DNA of 64,000 nt from contig NZ_JAMSHT010000001.1 in assembly GCF_023805295.1 (NCBI RefSeq), positions 2,243,001 to 2,307,000 on the forward strand. The letters run 5' to 3'. Of the stretch, positions 44,116 to 52,765 are shown piece by piece (positions within the stretch are counted from its first letter, which is position 1; the number at the start of each line of letters is the position of its first letter). Made by a program: the position numbers and the translations under genes. The DNA is from Sphingomicrobium sediminis. Lineage in GTDB: Bacteria > Pseudomonadota > Alphaproteobacteria > Sphingomonadales > Sphingomonadaceae. A model generated the notes under the pieces. It ran no database searches and had not been told where the DNA came from. It was given only the letters and a program-made list of their open reading frames with translations.

Positions 44116-45696
44116 CTAGTCGAAGCGCAGCGCGACAACCTTCTTCACACCGCGAATGGCGCGTAGCGCATCGAGCAATTTTTCGGACGGTTCGCTGTCG
44201 ATCGCGACCAGCGCCAACGCCTCACCGCCAATGTTGCGGCGGCCCAGCGCGAAGGTTGCGATGTTGACGTCCGCATCGCCGAGCGTCGACCCCAATGCGC
44301 CGATAAAGCCCGGCGCGTCCTCATTGACGATGTAGAGCATCGGGCCGGTCAATTCGGCCTCCACGCCGACGCCGAACATCTCGACGAGGCGCGGGTTGGC
44401 ATTGCCGACGAGCGTGCCTTCGACATTGCACTTGTTGCCGTCCTTGAGTCGGGCCGTGACGCGGACCAGCGTGTGATAATCGCCCTCGTGGGCATGACGC
44501 ACTTCGGAGACGTCGAGGCCGCGATCCTTGGCCAGCACCGGCGCGTTGACCATGTTCACGCTGTCCGAATAGCTGCCCATGAGGCCGGCCAGCACCGCGC
44601 CCGAAATCGGCGTGATGTTGAGCTCGGCAGCAGCGCCCTCGACCTCGACCGCGATCGAATCGATTTCCTCGCCCAGCACCTGGCCGACGAGGCGACCGAG
44701 ATTGCCCGACAGGCCCATATAGGGCTTGATACGGGGCGCTTCCTCGGCCGAGAGCGACGGGCTGTTCAAGGCATTGGTGATACCGCCCAGCAGGAGGTAG
44801 TCGCTCATCTGTTCGGCGACCTGGATGGCGACATTGACCTGCGCTTCGGTGGTCGAGGCGCCGAGATGCGGGGTCGAGATGAAGCCCGGCGTGCCGAACA
44901 GCGCATTTTCCTTGGCCGGCTCGGTCGCGAAGACATCGAGCGCAGCGCCGGCAATGTGGCCGCTTTCGAGACCTTCCTTGAGCGCCTCCTCGTCGATGAG
45001 GCCGCCGCGCGCGCAGTTGATGATGCGCACGCCCTTCTTGACCTTGGACAGCGCGTCGCGGCCGAGAATGCCGCGCGTCTGGTCGGTCAGCGGCGTGTGC
45101 AGCGTGATGAAGTCGGCGCGGGCGAGCAGCGTGTCGAGGTCGACCTTTTCGACCCCGATCTCGATGGCGCGTTCGGGCGTCAGGAAGGGATCGAAGGCGA
45201 TGACCTTCATCTTGAGCCCCTGCGCGCGGGCGGCGACGATGCTGCCGATATTGCCGGCGCCGATCAGGCCCAGCGTCTTGCCGGTCAGCTCGACGCCCAT
45301 GAATTTGGATTTTTCCCACTTGCCGGCCTGCGTCGAGGCGTCGGCGGCGGGAAGCTGGCGGGCCAGCGCGAACATCAAAGCGATGGCATGTTCGGCCGTC
45401 GTGATCGAATTGCCGAACGGCGTGTTCATTACGACGATGCCCTTCGCGGTTGCGGCGGGAATGTCGATATTGTCGACCCCGATGCCGGCGCGGCCGATGA
45501 CCTTGAGGTTCGTCGCGGCCTCCAGCATGTCGGCAGTCACCTTCGTCGACGAGCGGATGGCAAGGCCGTCATACTCGCCGATGATCGCCTTCTGCTCTTC
45601 GGGGCTGAGGCCCGGTTTCTCGTGCACCTCGATCCCGCGCTCGCGGAAGATTTCGGCAGCGCGCGGATCCATCTTGTCGGAAATCAGGACTTTCAC
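44116..45696 (-). CDS. serA: D-3-phosphoglycerate dehydrogenase
   Basis: SerA oxidises 3-phosphoglycerate to 3-phosphohydroxypyruvate, the first step of serine synthesis. The 526-residue protein is the long form: substrate-binding domain, NAD-binding domain with GLIGAGNIGSIVAARAQG, catalytic His in the STPHLGASTTEAQ segment and Arg in INCARGGLIDEEAL, an intervening domain (about 310-450) and a C-terminal ACT domain (about 453-526, MLYIVNEDAPGFIGALGSTL), often used for serine feedback. It overlaps the serC stop by four bases. Confidence 0.96.
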   Translation of the reverse strand: MKVLISDKMDPRAAEIFRERGIEVHEKPGLSPEEQKAIIGEYDGLAIRSSTKVTADMLEAATNLKVIGRAGIGVDNIDIPAATAKGIVVMNTPFGNSITTAEHAIALMFALARQLPAADASTQAGKWEKSKFMGVELTGKTLGLIGAGNIGSIVAARAQGLKMKVIAFDPFLTPERAIEIGVEKVDLDTLLARADFITLHTPLTDQTRGILGRDALSKVKKGVRIINCARGGLIDEEALKEGLESGHIAGAALDVFATEPAKENALFGTPGFISTPHLGASTTEAQVNVAIQVAEQMSDYLLLGGITNALNSPSLSAEEAPRIKPYMGLSGNLGRLVGQVLGEEIDSIAVEVEGAAAELNITPISGAVLAGLMGSYSDSVNMVNAPVLAKDRGLDVSEVRHAHEGDYHTLVRVTARLKDGNKCNVEGTLVGNANPRLVEMFGVGVEAELTGPMLYIVNEDAPGFIGALGSTLGDADVNIATFALGRRNIGGEALALVAIDSEPSEKLLDALRAIRGVKKVVALRFD

Positions 45697-46805
45697 TTGG
45701 TCTCTCCATAGGCCCAGTCGAGCCAGGGCCCGAGGGCCTCGATATCAGCAGTGTCGACGGTCGATCCGCACCAGATGCGGAAGCCCGCAGGCGCGTCGCG
45801 ATAGGCGCCGAAATCGTAGGCGATGCCTTCATCCTCGAGCAGCTTGACCATCGCTTTCACCTGGTCGGGGCTGGCGTCGGCGGTGAGGCACACACCGGTA
45901 ACGCTGCGCAGCGCTGGGTCCTTGCAAAGATGATGCAGCCAGTCGCGTTCCTCGACCATGCGGTTCACTGCGGCTGCATTGGCCTCGGCACGCGCGATCA
46001 TGCCATCAAGGCCGCCAACGGACTTGGCCCATTCAAGGCTGTGGATCGCATCTTCGACGCAGAGCATCGAGGGCGTGTTGATGGTCGCGCCGGTGAAAAT
46101 ACCCTCGTTGAGCTTTCCGCCTTTTGTCATGCGGAAGAGCTTGGGTAGCGCACGGTCGGGCGTGTAGCTTTCGAGGCGCTCGACGGCGCGCGGGCCGAGG
46201 ATCAGCACGCCATGCGCAGCCTCGCCGCCCAGCACTTTCTGCCAGCTGAAGGTCGCGACATCGACCTTGTCCCATGGGATGCGCATCGCGAAGACGGCGC
46301 TGGTGCTGTCAGCGAACGCAAGGCCTTCGCGGTCGTCAGCGATCCAGTCACCATTCGGGACCTTCACGCCCGAGGTCGTGCCGTTCCAGGTGAACAGGAC
46401 GTCGTGGCTCCAATCGACCGCATCGAGGTCGGGCAGTTCGCCATAATCTGCAGTGACGAGATTGCTTTCCAGCTTCAGCTCGTCGGCGACGTCCTTCACC
46501 CAATCCTTGCCGAAGCTTTCCCAGCCCATGGCGGTGACCGGGCGCTGGCCCAGCATCGTCCACATGGCCATTTCGAAGGCGCCGGTGTCGGAACCGGGGA
46601 CGATGCCGATTCGGTGGCTGTCCGGCAGATCGAGCACCTCGCGCATCAGCGCGATGCAATGCGCCAAGCGCGCCTTGTTATGCGCGCTGCGATGCGATCG
46701 GCCGAGGCCGTCGGTGCGTAGCTTGTCGAGGCTCCAGCCCGGCGGCTTCGCGCAGGGTCCGGACGAGAAATATGGTCGCGCGGGTTTGCGCGTTGGTCTG
46801 GTCAT
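45693..46805 (-). CDS. serC: Phosphoserine aminotransferase
   Basis: SerC is a PLP enzyme that converts 3-phosphohydroxypyruvate to phosphoserine. The 370-residue protein is of the alphaproteobacterial type: YFSSGPCAKPPGW, IGIVPGSDTGAFEMAMWTML, and the PLP lysine in VATFSWQKVLGGEAAHGVLI. GGGGAG lies seven bases before the ATG at 46805, inside a hairpin of a structured leader. It is the first gene of the serC-serA operon; serB is not in the window. Confidence 0.95.
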   Translation of the reverse strand: MTRPTRKPARPYFSSGPCAKPPGWSLDKLRTDGLGRSHRSAHNKARLAHCIALMREVLDLPDSHRIGIVPGSDTGAFEMAMWTMLGQRPVTAMGWESFGKDWVKDVADELKLESNLVTADYGELPDLDAVDWSHDVLFTWNGTTSGVKVPNGDWIADDREGLAFADSTSAVFAMRIPWDKVDVATFSWQKVLGGEAAHGVLILGPRAVERLESYTPDRALPKLFRMTKGGKLNEGIFTGATINTPSMLCVEDAIHSLEWAKSVGGLDGMIARAEANAAAVNRMVEERDWLHHLCKDPALRSVTGVCLTADASPDQVKAMVKLLEDEGIAYDFGAYRDAPAGFRIWCGSTVDTADIEALGPWLDWAYGETK

Positions 46806-46917
46806 TCAAATACTCCCCTTTCAGAGAGGCGCACCGCGTTGGGACGGCGTGGCCCACTGCCCTGATAACGCCCGGGAGAGGCGGGCGGAACCACTCATTT
46901 GGTCCATGTCAAAATTT
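46806..46917 (-). ncRNA. Structured serC leader (candidate serC RNA motif)
   Basis: On the minus strand the region before serC folds into at least two hairpins. The distal one pairs CGCCCG (46887-46882) with CGGGCG (46874-46869) around the loop CCTCTCC. The proximal one pairs CTCTCT (46828-46823) with GGGGAG (46818-46813) around a GAAA tetraloop and buries the serC ribosome binding site. The distal loop CTCTCC could also pair with GGGGAG. A conserved serC RNA motif in front of serC-serA operons of Alphaproteobacteria has been described; I judge this to be it from position, not from a model search. Confidence 0.55.
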
Positions 46918-47084
46918 AACGAAAATCAAGGTTTTCCGCTGTTTACTTTCCGTTAAATAGTTAATCTAACGCAAACGGACCAACGGTTCATCGCTTCGTC
47001 GCAGCAATTCGTCCCTAAATAGGGAACGTTCACTTGCTTTCCTTAACCTTTCGACCACAGCTTCGCTCACAACTTCGCTGGGGA

Positions 47085-47164
47085 GCCCGATTTTCGGGTT
47101 TGAGGCGACGGAGGCAGGGGAGCCTCCGCAATGACAACCACTCGACGCGAGAGTGGTCGAGTGG
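47085..47164 (+). promoter_or_regulatory. Three consecutive hairpins upstream of the M23 peptidase gene
   Basis: Perfect inverted repeats follow each other: CCCGA-TTT-TCGGG (47086-47098), GGAGGC-N6-GCCTCC (47110-47127) and CCACTCGAC-N9-GTCGAGTGG (47138-47164). The last ends 20 bases before the ATG. No T-run follows any of them. They could form a structured 5' leader or protein-binding sites. The remaining part of the 379-base gap (46918-47084) is A+T-richer and should hold the divergent promoters. Confidence 0.5.
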
Positions 47165-47184
47165 ATTTGGGAGCGGGTTAGAAG

Positions 47185-48090
47185 ATGGGCAAGTCGAAAG
47201 TTAGGACGGGTAAACTGCTGCGCGATCGCGAGGTATTTCTTCGTGACGGTGAACGCGTGACCCGCATCAAGATTTCCATCGTCAGCCAGATTTTTGCGAT
47301 CGCCATGGTGTTCGGCCTGACCAGCTGGTCGGGTTTCGCCACGGCGCAGCTGCTCAACGAGCGCGAAGCGCAGATGAGCTACGCGGAAGAGATGGCGTGG
47401 CACGAACAGATCGAAGCCCGTCAGTTCCTGCTCGCCGAAATGGCCAACCGCCTGCTCGACGAAGAATATGATGCCAAGCTGAAGCAGCTTGAAGATCTCG
47501 GTGTCGCCGACCGCGTCGATTCGGTCGGTGGTCCTTATGAGGGAGACCTCACCGCCGACGAGACCTTTGCCGAGCTGTTCAAGAGCTGGAAGCGTCTCGA
47601 CACGCTCGATGATGGCGTGATTGCCGTTCCCTCGGCCATGCCGGTCAACGATGCCCGCCTGACCTCGAGCTACGGTACGCGTCGCGACCCGTTCCGCGGT
47701 CGCCGTTCGAACCATAAGGGTATCGACCTTGCCGGCCCCGTCGGCACGCCGATCCTGTCGACCGCCGATGGCCGCGTCGTTCGCGCCGGCTGGAACAGCG
47801 GTGGCTATGGCAATCTCATCGAGATCGACCATGGCAACGGCATCACCACCCGCTACGCCCACCTTTCGAAGGTCCAGGTGAAGCGCGGCGATCGCGTCCT
47901 TCGCGGCGAGCAGATCGGCAAGATGGGCTCGACCGGCCGTTCGACCGGTAGCCACCTGCACTATGAAGTCCGCATCGACGGCCGTGCAGTGAACCCCATT
48001 CCGTTCATGGAATCGGGCGACTACCTCCTCGCCATGCAGGACCGCACCCGCGCTGATGAAGCGATGGAAGCGATCGGCGGCAGCGAGTAA
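47185..48090 (+). CDS. M23-family peptidase (LytM domain), membrane-anchored
   Basis: A 301-residue protein with a cytoplasmic basic start, one membrane segment (SIVSQIFAIAMVFGLTSWSG at about 32-52), a helical linker, and a C-terminal LytM domain. Zinc ligands typical of active M23 enzymes are present: HKGIDLAG (first His and Asp) and HLHYEVRIDG (last His), with RYAHLSKV between. It probably cleaves peptidoglycan cross-bridges or peptides in the periplasm. The ATG at 47185 has only a weak purine-rich stretch (AGAAG). A terminator follows. Confidence 0.92.
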   Translation: MGKSKVRTGKLLRDREVFLRDGERVTRIKISIVSQIFAIAMVFGLTSWSGFATAQLLNEREAQMSYAEEMAWHEQIEARQFLLAEMANRLLDEEYDAKLKQLEDLGVADRVDSVGGPYEGDLTADETFAELFKSWKRLDTLDDGVIAVPSAMPVNDARLTSSYGTRRDPFRGRRSNHKGIDLAGPVGTPILSTADGRVVRAGWNSGGYGNLIEIDHGNGITTRYAHLSKVQVKRGDRVLRGEQIGKMGSTGRSTGSHLHYEVRIDGRAVNPIPFMESGDYLLAMQDRTRADEAMEAIGGSE

Positions 48091-48118
48091 GCTCGCGTCA
48101 CATCGACAAAGGTTGAAG

Positions 48119-48142
48119 GCCCCGGCTTGTCCGGGGCTTTTT
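48119..48142 (+). terminator. Rho-independent terminator of the M23 peptidase gene
   Basis: GCCCCGG-CTTGT-CCGGGGC forms a perfect 7-base stem followed by TTTTT. It ends 20 bases before the erpA start codon. Confidence 0.92.
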
Positions 48143-48162
48143 GCTATCCTACATCCACTCTC

Positions 48163-48489
48163 ATGACCGACGAACCCCTCCTCACGCCCGCAGCGGCCAA
48201 GCGCGTGCGCGCCATTGCCGACAAGCAGGGCAAGCCCGCCATGCTGCGCCTGTCGGTCGATGGGGGCGGCTGTGCCGGCTTTACCTACAAGTTCGAACTG
48301 GGCGAACCAGCCGATGACGATATCCGCACGGAGACGGACGACGTCGCCTTGCTGGTCGACCCGATGAGCCTCGAATTCCTGAAAGGTGCTGCGGTCGATT
48401 TCGTCGAGAATCTGGGCGGAGCGTCCTTCCAGGTCACCAATCCCAATGCAGCCAGCGGCTGTGGCTGCGGATCGAGCTTCTCGGTCTGA
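48163..48489 (+). CDS. erpA: Iron-sulfur cluster insertion protein ErpA (A-type carrier)
   Basis: A 108-residue A-type Fe-S carrier with the three conserved cysteines Cys37 (DGGGCAGFTY), Cys100 and Cys102 (SGCGCGSSF) that hold the cluster. It delivers clusters to target apoproteins. The ATG at 48163 (MTDEPLLTPAAAKRVRAI) is chosen; a TTG at 48127 would start inside the terminator. There is no visible ribosome binding site, and only 20 bases separate it from the terminator, so its transcript may be leaderless. The stop overlaps the xth start. Confidence 0.9.
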   Translation: MTDEPLLTPAAAKRVRAIADKQGKPAMLRLSVDGGGCAGFTYKFELGEPADDDIRTETDDVALLVDPMSLEFLKGAAVDFVENLGGASFQVTNPNAASGCGCGSSFSV

Positions 48490-49268
48490 TGCCCAGCGTC
48501 GTTTCCTTCAACATCAATGGTATCCGCGCGCGCCTGCCGCGCCTGGTCGAATATCTTGAGAAGGAACAGCCGGACATCGTCTGCCTGCAGGAATTGAAGG
48601 CGGCCGATGACGCGATCCCGACCAAGGAGATTGAGGAGGCCGGCTACAAGGGCGTCTGGCACGGTCAGAAAGGCTTCAACGGCGTTGCCATCCTGGCCAA
48701 GGGCGAGGAGCCCGAACTGGTCCGCAAGGGCCTGCCCGACGATCCCAATCCCGACCAGTCGCGCTATATCGAGGCCGATGTGAAGGGCCTTCGCGTCGCC
48801 AGCATCTACCTGCCCAACGGCAATCCCATCGGCACCGAGAAATTCGACTACAAACTCGCCTGGATGGAGCAGTTGCGCCTCCATGCCTCCGAGCTCTTCG
48901 CGCGCGAGGAGCCGACCGTGCTGGCGGGCGACTACAACGTCATCCCCGAGGATCGCGATACCTATTCGGTCAAGGACATGGCCAAGGACGCGCTGATGCA
49001 GCCGGAAAGCCGCGAGGCGCTCCGCCGAATCGTCCATGCCGGCTGGACCGACGCACTACGCGCGCTGCATCCCGATGCCGAGAAGCTCTACACCTTCTGG
49101 GATTACCAGCGCGGTGCCTGGCCGCGCGATGCGGGGTTCCGGATCGACCACCTGCTGTGCAGCCCGCGTGCTGCCGATCGCCTGATCGGGGCCGGCGTCC
49201 ACAAATGGGCGCGCGGCGAGGAAAAAGCCTCGGACCATGCGCCGGTCTGGGCGAGCTTCGCCGACTAG
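48489..49268 (+). CDS. xth: Exodeoxyribonuclease III
   Basis: The enzyme is an AP endonuclease and 3'-5' exonuclease of base excision repair. The 259-residue protein has the EEP-fold signatures: FNINGIRARLPRL, CLQELKAAD with the metal-binding Glu, LAGDYNVIPEDRDTYS, and RIDHLLCSP plus SDHAPVWASF at the end. The ATG shares a base with the erpA stop. It ends in CTAG shared with the GNAT gene. Confidence 0.94.
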   Translation: MPSVVSFNINGIRARLPRLVEYLEKEQPDIVCLQELKAADDAIPTKEIEEAGYKGVWHGQKGFNGVAILAKGEEPELVRKGLPDDPNPDQSRYIEADVKGLRVASIYLPNGNPIGTEKFDYKLAWMEQLRLHASELFAREEPTVLAGDYNVIPEDRDTYSVKDMAKDALMQPESREALRRIVHAGWTDALRALHPDAEKLYTFWDYQRGAWPRDAGFRIDHLLCSPRAADRLIGAGVHKWARGEEKASDHAPVWASFAD

Positions 49269-50404
49269 AGCGCTTTCTCGAAAATCCGATAGGTGTGATT
49301 GACGCCCGCGCCGGGCAGCTGGGCGATCGACATCATGCCCTGGTTGTCCTCGAGCACCCAGCCAAACTCGCCATGGTTGATGCCATACTTCTCGACGCAG
49401 ACGCGGCGGGTATATTCGATCATCATGAAGGCAAGCTGGCTGGCGAGGCGACCGCGCTGGTGAGACTTGCGCACGCCCATCAGCGGCACGCGGACGCGGC
49501 TGACATTTGACGGGTTGCGCAGGCGCCAGAGCAGTTTCGCCCAGCCGAACGGGAATAGCTTGCCGTCGAGGTCGCGGATCAGTTCGTTGACGTCGGGAAT
49601 GGTCAGCATGAAGGCGACCGGCTCGCCCTCATATTCGGCGATCTTGACGAGATCCTCGACGATGATCGGCTTCAGCTTTTTTCCGGCATAGGCGATCTCT
49701 GCATCGGTCAGCGGGATGAAACCCCAATTGTCCGACCAGGCATCGTTGAGGATGTCGAGGATGATCGCCGCTTCCTCGTCGAACTTCGACTTGTCGACAT
49801 CGCGGACCGTAATCTTGGACGAGCGTTCGCCGGCATCGATCAGCTTTTGCACCAGCGGGATCATGTCGATGCGGATATCGAGCCCGAACGTGTGCAGGTC
49901 CTTGACCTTCTCGTAACCGGCGCTCTCGACCCAGCCGCCATAGGCCGGGCGGTGGTGCCCCATCATGACCAACGGATGCTCTTCGAAGCCCTGCACCAGC
50001 AGGCCGGGCTCGTCCCAGATCGAGATGGAGAAAGGACCGAGCGCCTTGCTCATGCCCTTCGAGCGCAGCCAATCCTCGGCCGACGCAATGAGGGCAGCGG
50101 CGACCTCGGCATCGACCGCCTCGAACAGGCCCCAATGGCCTTCGCCCGGATAGCGTTCGATCCACAGATGATCGATCTGGGCGCTGATGCGGCCGACGAC
50201 CTCGTCCCCGCGACGCGCCAAGAAGAGCTGGATCTCGCCATGGCCGAACCAGGGATTGGCCTTGGGATCGAGCAATCCGGCGACTTCCGCCTTCAGGGGC
50301 GGCACCCAATAAGGATCGTCGGCATAGATCGCCCATGGCAGGTCGATAAACGCCTTGCGATCGGCCTTTGACGCGACGGGGCTGATGTCGATGGGCTGTG
50401 TCAT
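49265..50404 (-). CDS. Large GNAT-like N-acetyltransferase family protein
   Basis: A 379-residue soluble protein. Part of it resembles a GNAT fold: LFLARRGDEVVGRISAQID (strand 2-3) and later RVRVPLMGVRKSHQRGRLAS, which fits the acetyl-CoA loop region, and a C-terminal GINHGEFGWVLEDNQGM. Homologues are widespread in Alphaproteobacteria under the name N-acetyltransferase or conserved hypothetical protein; the substrate is unknown. The gene is monocistronic and convergent with xth. Confidence 0.7.
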   Translation of the reverse strand: MTQPIDISPVASKADRKAFIDLPWAIYADDPYWVPPLKAEVAGLLDPKANPWFGHGEIQLFLARRGDEVVGRISAQIDHLWIERYPGEGHWGLFEAVDAEVAAALIASAEDWLRSKGMSKALGPFSISIWDEPGLLVQGFEEHPLVMMGHHRPAYGGWVESAGYEKVKDLHTFGLDIRIDMIPLVQKLIDAGERSSKITVRDVDKSKFDEEAAIILDILNDAWSDNWGFIPLTDAEIAYAGKKLKPIIVEDLVKIAEYEGEPVAFMLTIPDVNELIRDLDGKLFPFGWAKLLWRLRNPSNVSRVRVPLMGVRKSHQRGRLASQLAFMMIEYTRRVCVEKYGINHGEFGWVLEDNQGMMSIAQLPGAGVNHTYRIFEKAL

Positions 50405-50544
50405 GTGTGCGATGGGCTAGCGCGAAGCGGCGCCATTGTCATCCGAGCTTCAGCTTCGATGCGCTAAAAAAGGCGTGAAAACTTCGCTTTCGCCATGATG
50501 GTGCCGCATTTGGGCACCATTGGCGCAAGCTAAGCGGAAAAATC

Positions 50545-51654
50545 ATGATGTTCGATAGCAAATCCATTTCGCCCGACATTGCGGGCGCTGAACCGGTCGA
50601 TGTGCCGGAAGTCCGTCGTGCGCAGGTCGCCGGCGACGACAAGGCCATGCTCAAGGCAGCGGCTTCGCTGACGCGCGACCTCAATCGACCCAATCCGACC
50701 ATCTACTGGCTCGACCTGATCGCGTCGGCGCTCGTCGGCTATGGTGCGCTATTTGGCGCGATCCTGATGCCGGCGCTGGGCCAGAAGATCGTGCTCGGCC
50801 TGGTGTCGATGCTGGCGCTCTATCGCGCCGGCAGCTTCATCCACGAGATTGCCCATATCAAGAAGGGCGACCTGCCCAATTTCCGCTTGATGTGGAACGT
50901 GCTGATCGGCGTGCCGCTCTTCGCTCCCAGCTTCATGTATGAGGGCGTCCACAACCAACACCATGCCAAGACCAAATATGGCACCATCGACGATCCGGAA
51001 TATCTGCCGCTCGCCTCGATGAAGCCGTGGAGCCTGCCGCTCTTCATGGTCTACGGCACCTTTGCGCCGGTCCTCCTCATGTTCCGCTTCGCTGTTCTCG
51101 CGCCGACGTCCTTCTTCTCGAAGGCGCTGCGCAAAGAAGTGGTGGAAAAACTGTCGGGCCTGCAGATCAACCCGGACTTCCGCCGCGCCTGGCCGCAGGG
51201 CGAATTTGCCAAGCAGTTCACGCTGCAGGAAGTCGGCGCGATGCTATGGTCCTGGACACTGATCGGGCTTGTTGTTTCGGGCATCATTCCCGTCGCGGCG
51301 TTCGTGACCTTCATGGTCATTGCCTGCGGCATGATGGCGGCCAACCAGCTGCGCACCCTAGTCGCCCACCTGTGGGAAAATGACGATCGCCAGCCGATGA
51401 GCGTGACCGCGCAATATCTCGACAGCGTCAATGTGCCGCCACCGGCGACCCTGCCGGCGCTGTGGGCGCCTGTGGGCCTGCGCTACCATGCGTTGCATCA
51501 CCTGCTGCCGGGCGTGCCCTATCACAATTTGGGCGAGGCGCACCGCCGCTTGAGCCGCGAGCTGGAAGTCGGTTCGGCCTATCACAAGACCAACCGCAGC
51601 GGTCTCTTCCCGCTGATCGGCAACCTCGCCAAGCAGACGCTGCGCCAGCGCTAG
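50545..51654 (+). CDS. Membrane fatty acid desaturase
   Basis: A 369-residue integral membrane di-iron desaturase. The three histidine boxes are HEIAH at 100-104, HNQHH at 136-140 and HALHH at 315-319, with hydrophobic segments between. It inserts a double bond into an acyl chain; sequence alone does not tell the position or whether the substrate is a phospholipid or a sphingolipid. Either ATG at 50545 or 50548 may be used; GCGGAAAAA is upstream. Confidence 0.88.
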   Translation: MMFDSKSISPDIAGAEPVDVPEVRRAQVAGDDKAMLKAAASLTRDLNRPNPTIYWLDLIASALVGYGALFGAILMPALGQKIVLGLVSMLALYRAGSFIHEIAHIKKGDLPNFRLMWNVLIGVPLFAPSFMYEGVHNQHHAKTKYGTIDDPEYLPLASMKPWSLPLFMVYGTFAPVLLMFRFAVLAPTSFFSKALRKEVVEKLSGLQINPDFRRAWPQGEFAKQFTLQEVGAMLWSWTLIGLVVSGIIPVAAFVTFMVIACGMMAANQLRTLVAHLWENDDRQPMSVTAQYLDSVNVPPPATLPALWAPVGLRYHALHHLLPGVPYHNLGEAHRRLSRELEVGSAYHKTNRSGLFPLIGNLAKQTLRQR

Positions 51655-51664
51655 GCGCTGCAAC

Positions 51665-52765
51665 CTACTCTTCGGTTCGGATAAGGATCGCTTCGCCCAA
51701 GGCGGCGAAGAGAATGACGGGTCCCCATGTCGCGAGCAGGGGCGAATAGACGCCGGCATTGCCCATCGCCAGCGCGAAATTGTCGGCGACGAAATAGGCG
51801 AAGCCCAAGGCCATGCCGATGACGGCGCGCAGCAGGAGCTGGCCCGAGCGCGCCAGCCCGAAGGCCGCGACGGCTGCAAGCAATGGCATGAGGATGGTCG
51901 ACAGGGGCCCGGTAATCTTGTGCCACCAGCCCGCCTCGGCAACGGCGGTGGGCAATTCTGCCGCGCGCAGATCGTCGATCGTTTGTCCCAAGGTCACGAT
52001 ATCGAGCGCCTCGGGGTCGACCTTGGCGAGGCGGAATTGCTGCGGCGTGATGCCGGTCAGCCCGCTCGCGCTCTCGGCCTCGGTGACGAGGTTCATCTCG
52101 GCATTGTAGCGACGCACGCCCTCGAACGCCCAATCGCCATTGCGGTCGGGTGTCGCGCGCTCGATCTCGGTGATCGTCTCGATGCGCCCGTCGACGCGTT
52201 CATAGAGGGTGAGTTCGCTCAGCACGAAATTCTCGTCGCGGCCCGACGCCTGCTGGGCGCGCACGAGCACGTCATCCTGGCTCAGCCAGACATTGGTGTA
52301 GATGCCGGTCTCGGGTGGGATCGGCTCGTAATCATTGTCGCTCCACGCATTGATGAAGCCGGCCGAGCGGGTCACCACCGTCTCGTTGAACACGAACAGC
52401 GCACCGGCAACGAAGGTCGCCGCAAGGATCATGGGCGTGAGGATCTGGTGCGCCGAGAGGCCCGCCGCCTTCATCGCGATGACCTCGCTATTCTGATTGA
52501 GGCTGGCGAATGCGATAAGACAGCCAAGCAGCACCGAGAAAGGCAGGAAGCGGCTTACCAGCATGGGCAGGCGCAGGCCCGCATAGCGCCACAGGTCGGC
52601 TTCCGTATTGCCCTCGACACCAAGTATCTTGCCGCTCTCGCCCAATAGGTCGAGCATCAGCAGCACGAGGACGAGCGCGACGAGCACGGCAAAGCTGCGC
52701 GTCACGAACAGCTTGGCCATGTAGAGTGCGACACGGCGCGAGGGCATGAATTGCAGGTTGATCAT
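51665..52765 (-). CDS. lptG: LPS export system permease LptG
   Basis: LptG forms with LptF and two LptB the ABC transporter that extracts lipid A-type glycolipids from the inner membrane. The 366-residue protein has three N-terminal helices (SFAVLVALVLVLLMLDLLGE onwards), a periplasmic jellyroll of about 150-250, and three C-terminal helices (STILMPLLAAVAAFGLARSG). The ATG overlaps the lptF stop by four bases. Some Sphingomonads replace LPS by glycosphingolipids, so the cargo may not be LPS. Confidence 0.9.
   Translation of the reverse strand: MINLQFMPSRRVALYMAKLFVTRSFAVLVALVLVLLMLDLLGESGKILGVEGNTEADLWRYAGLRLPMLVSRFLPFSVLLGCLIAFASLNQNSEVIAMKAAGLSAHQILTPMILAATFVAGALFVFNETVVTRSAGFINAWSDNDYEPIPPETGIYTNVWLSQDDVLVRAQQASGRDENFVLSELTLYERVDGRIETITEIERATPDRNGDWAFEGVRRYNAEMNLVTEAESASGLTGITPQQFRLAKVDPEALDIVTLGQTIDDLRAAELPTAVAEAGWWHKITGPLSTILMPLLAAVAAFGLARSGQLLLRAVIGMALGFAYFVADNFALAMGNAGVYSPLLATWGPVILFAALGEAILIRTEE

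Noticed and set aside
46951..46970. CtrA-like TTAA pair between serC and the M23 gene
   Set aside because: The TTAA boxes are only 4 bases apart and do not fit the TTAA-N7-TTAA spacing; the region is simply A+T-rich.
47108..47164. CRISPR-like repeat structure
   Set aside because: The three inverted repeats differ in sequence and are not spaced direct repeats; no cas genes are in the window.
46966..47961. 331-codon open frame opposite the M23 peptidase
   Set aside because: The plus-strand peptidase has intact zinc motifs; the antisense frame has no recognisable domain.
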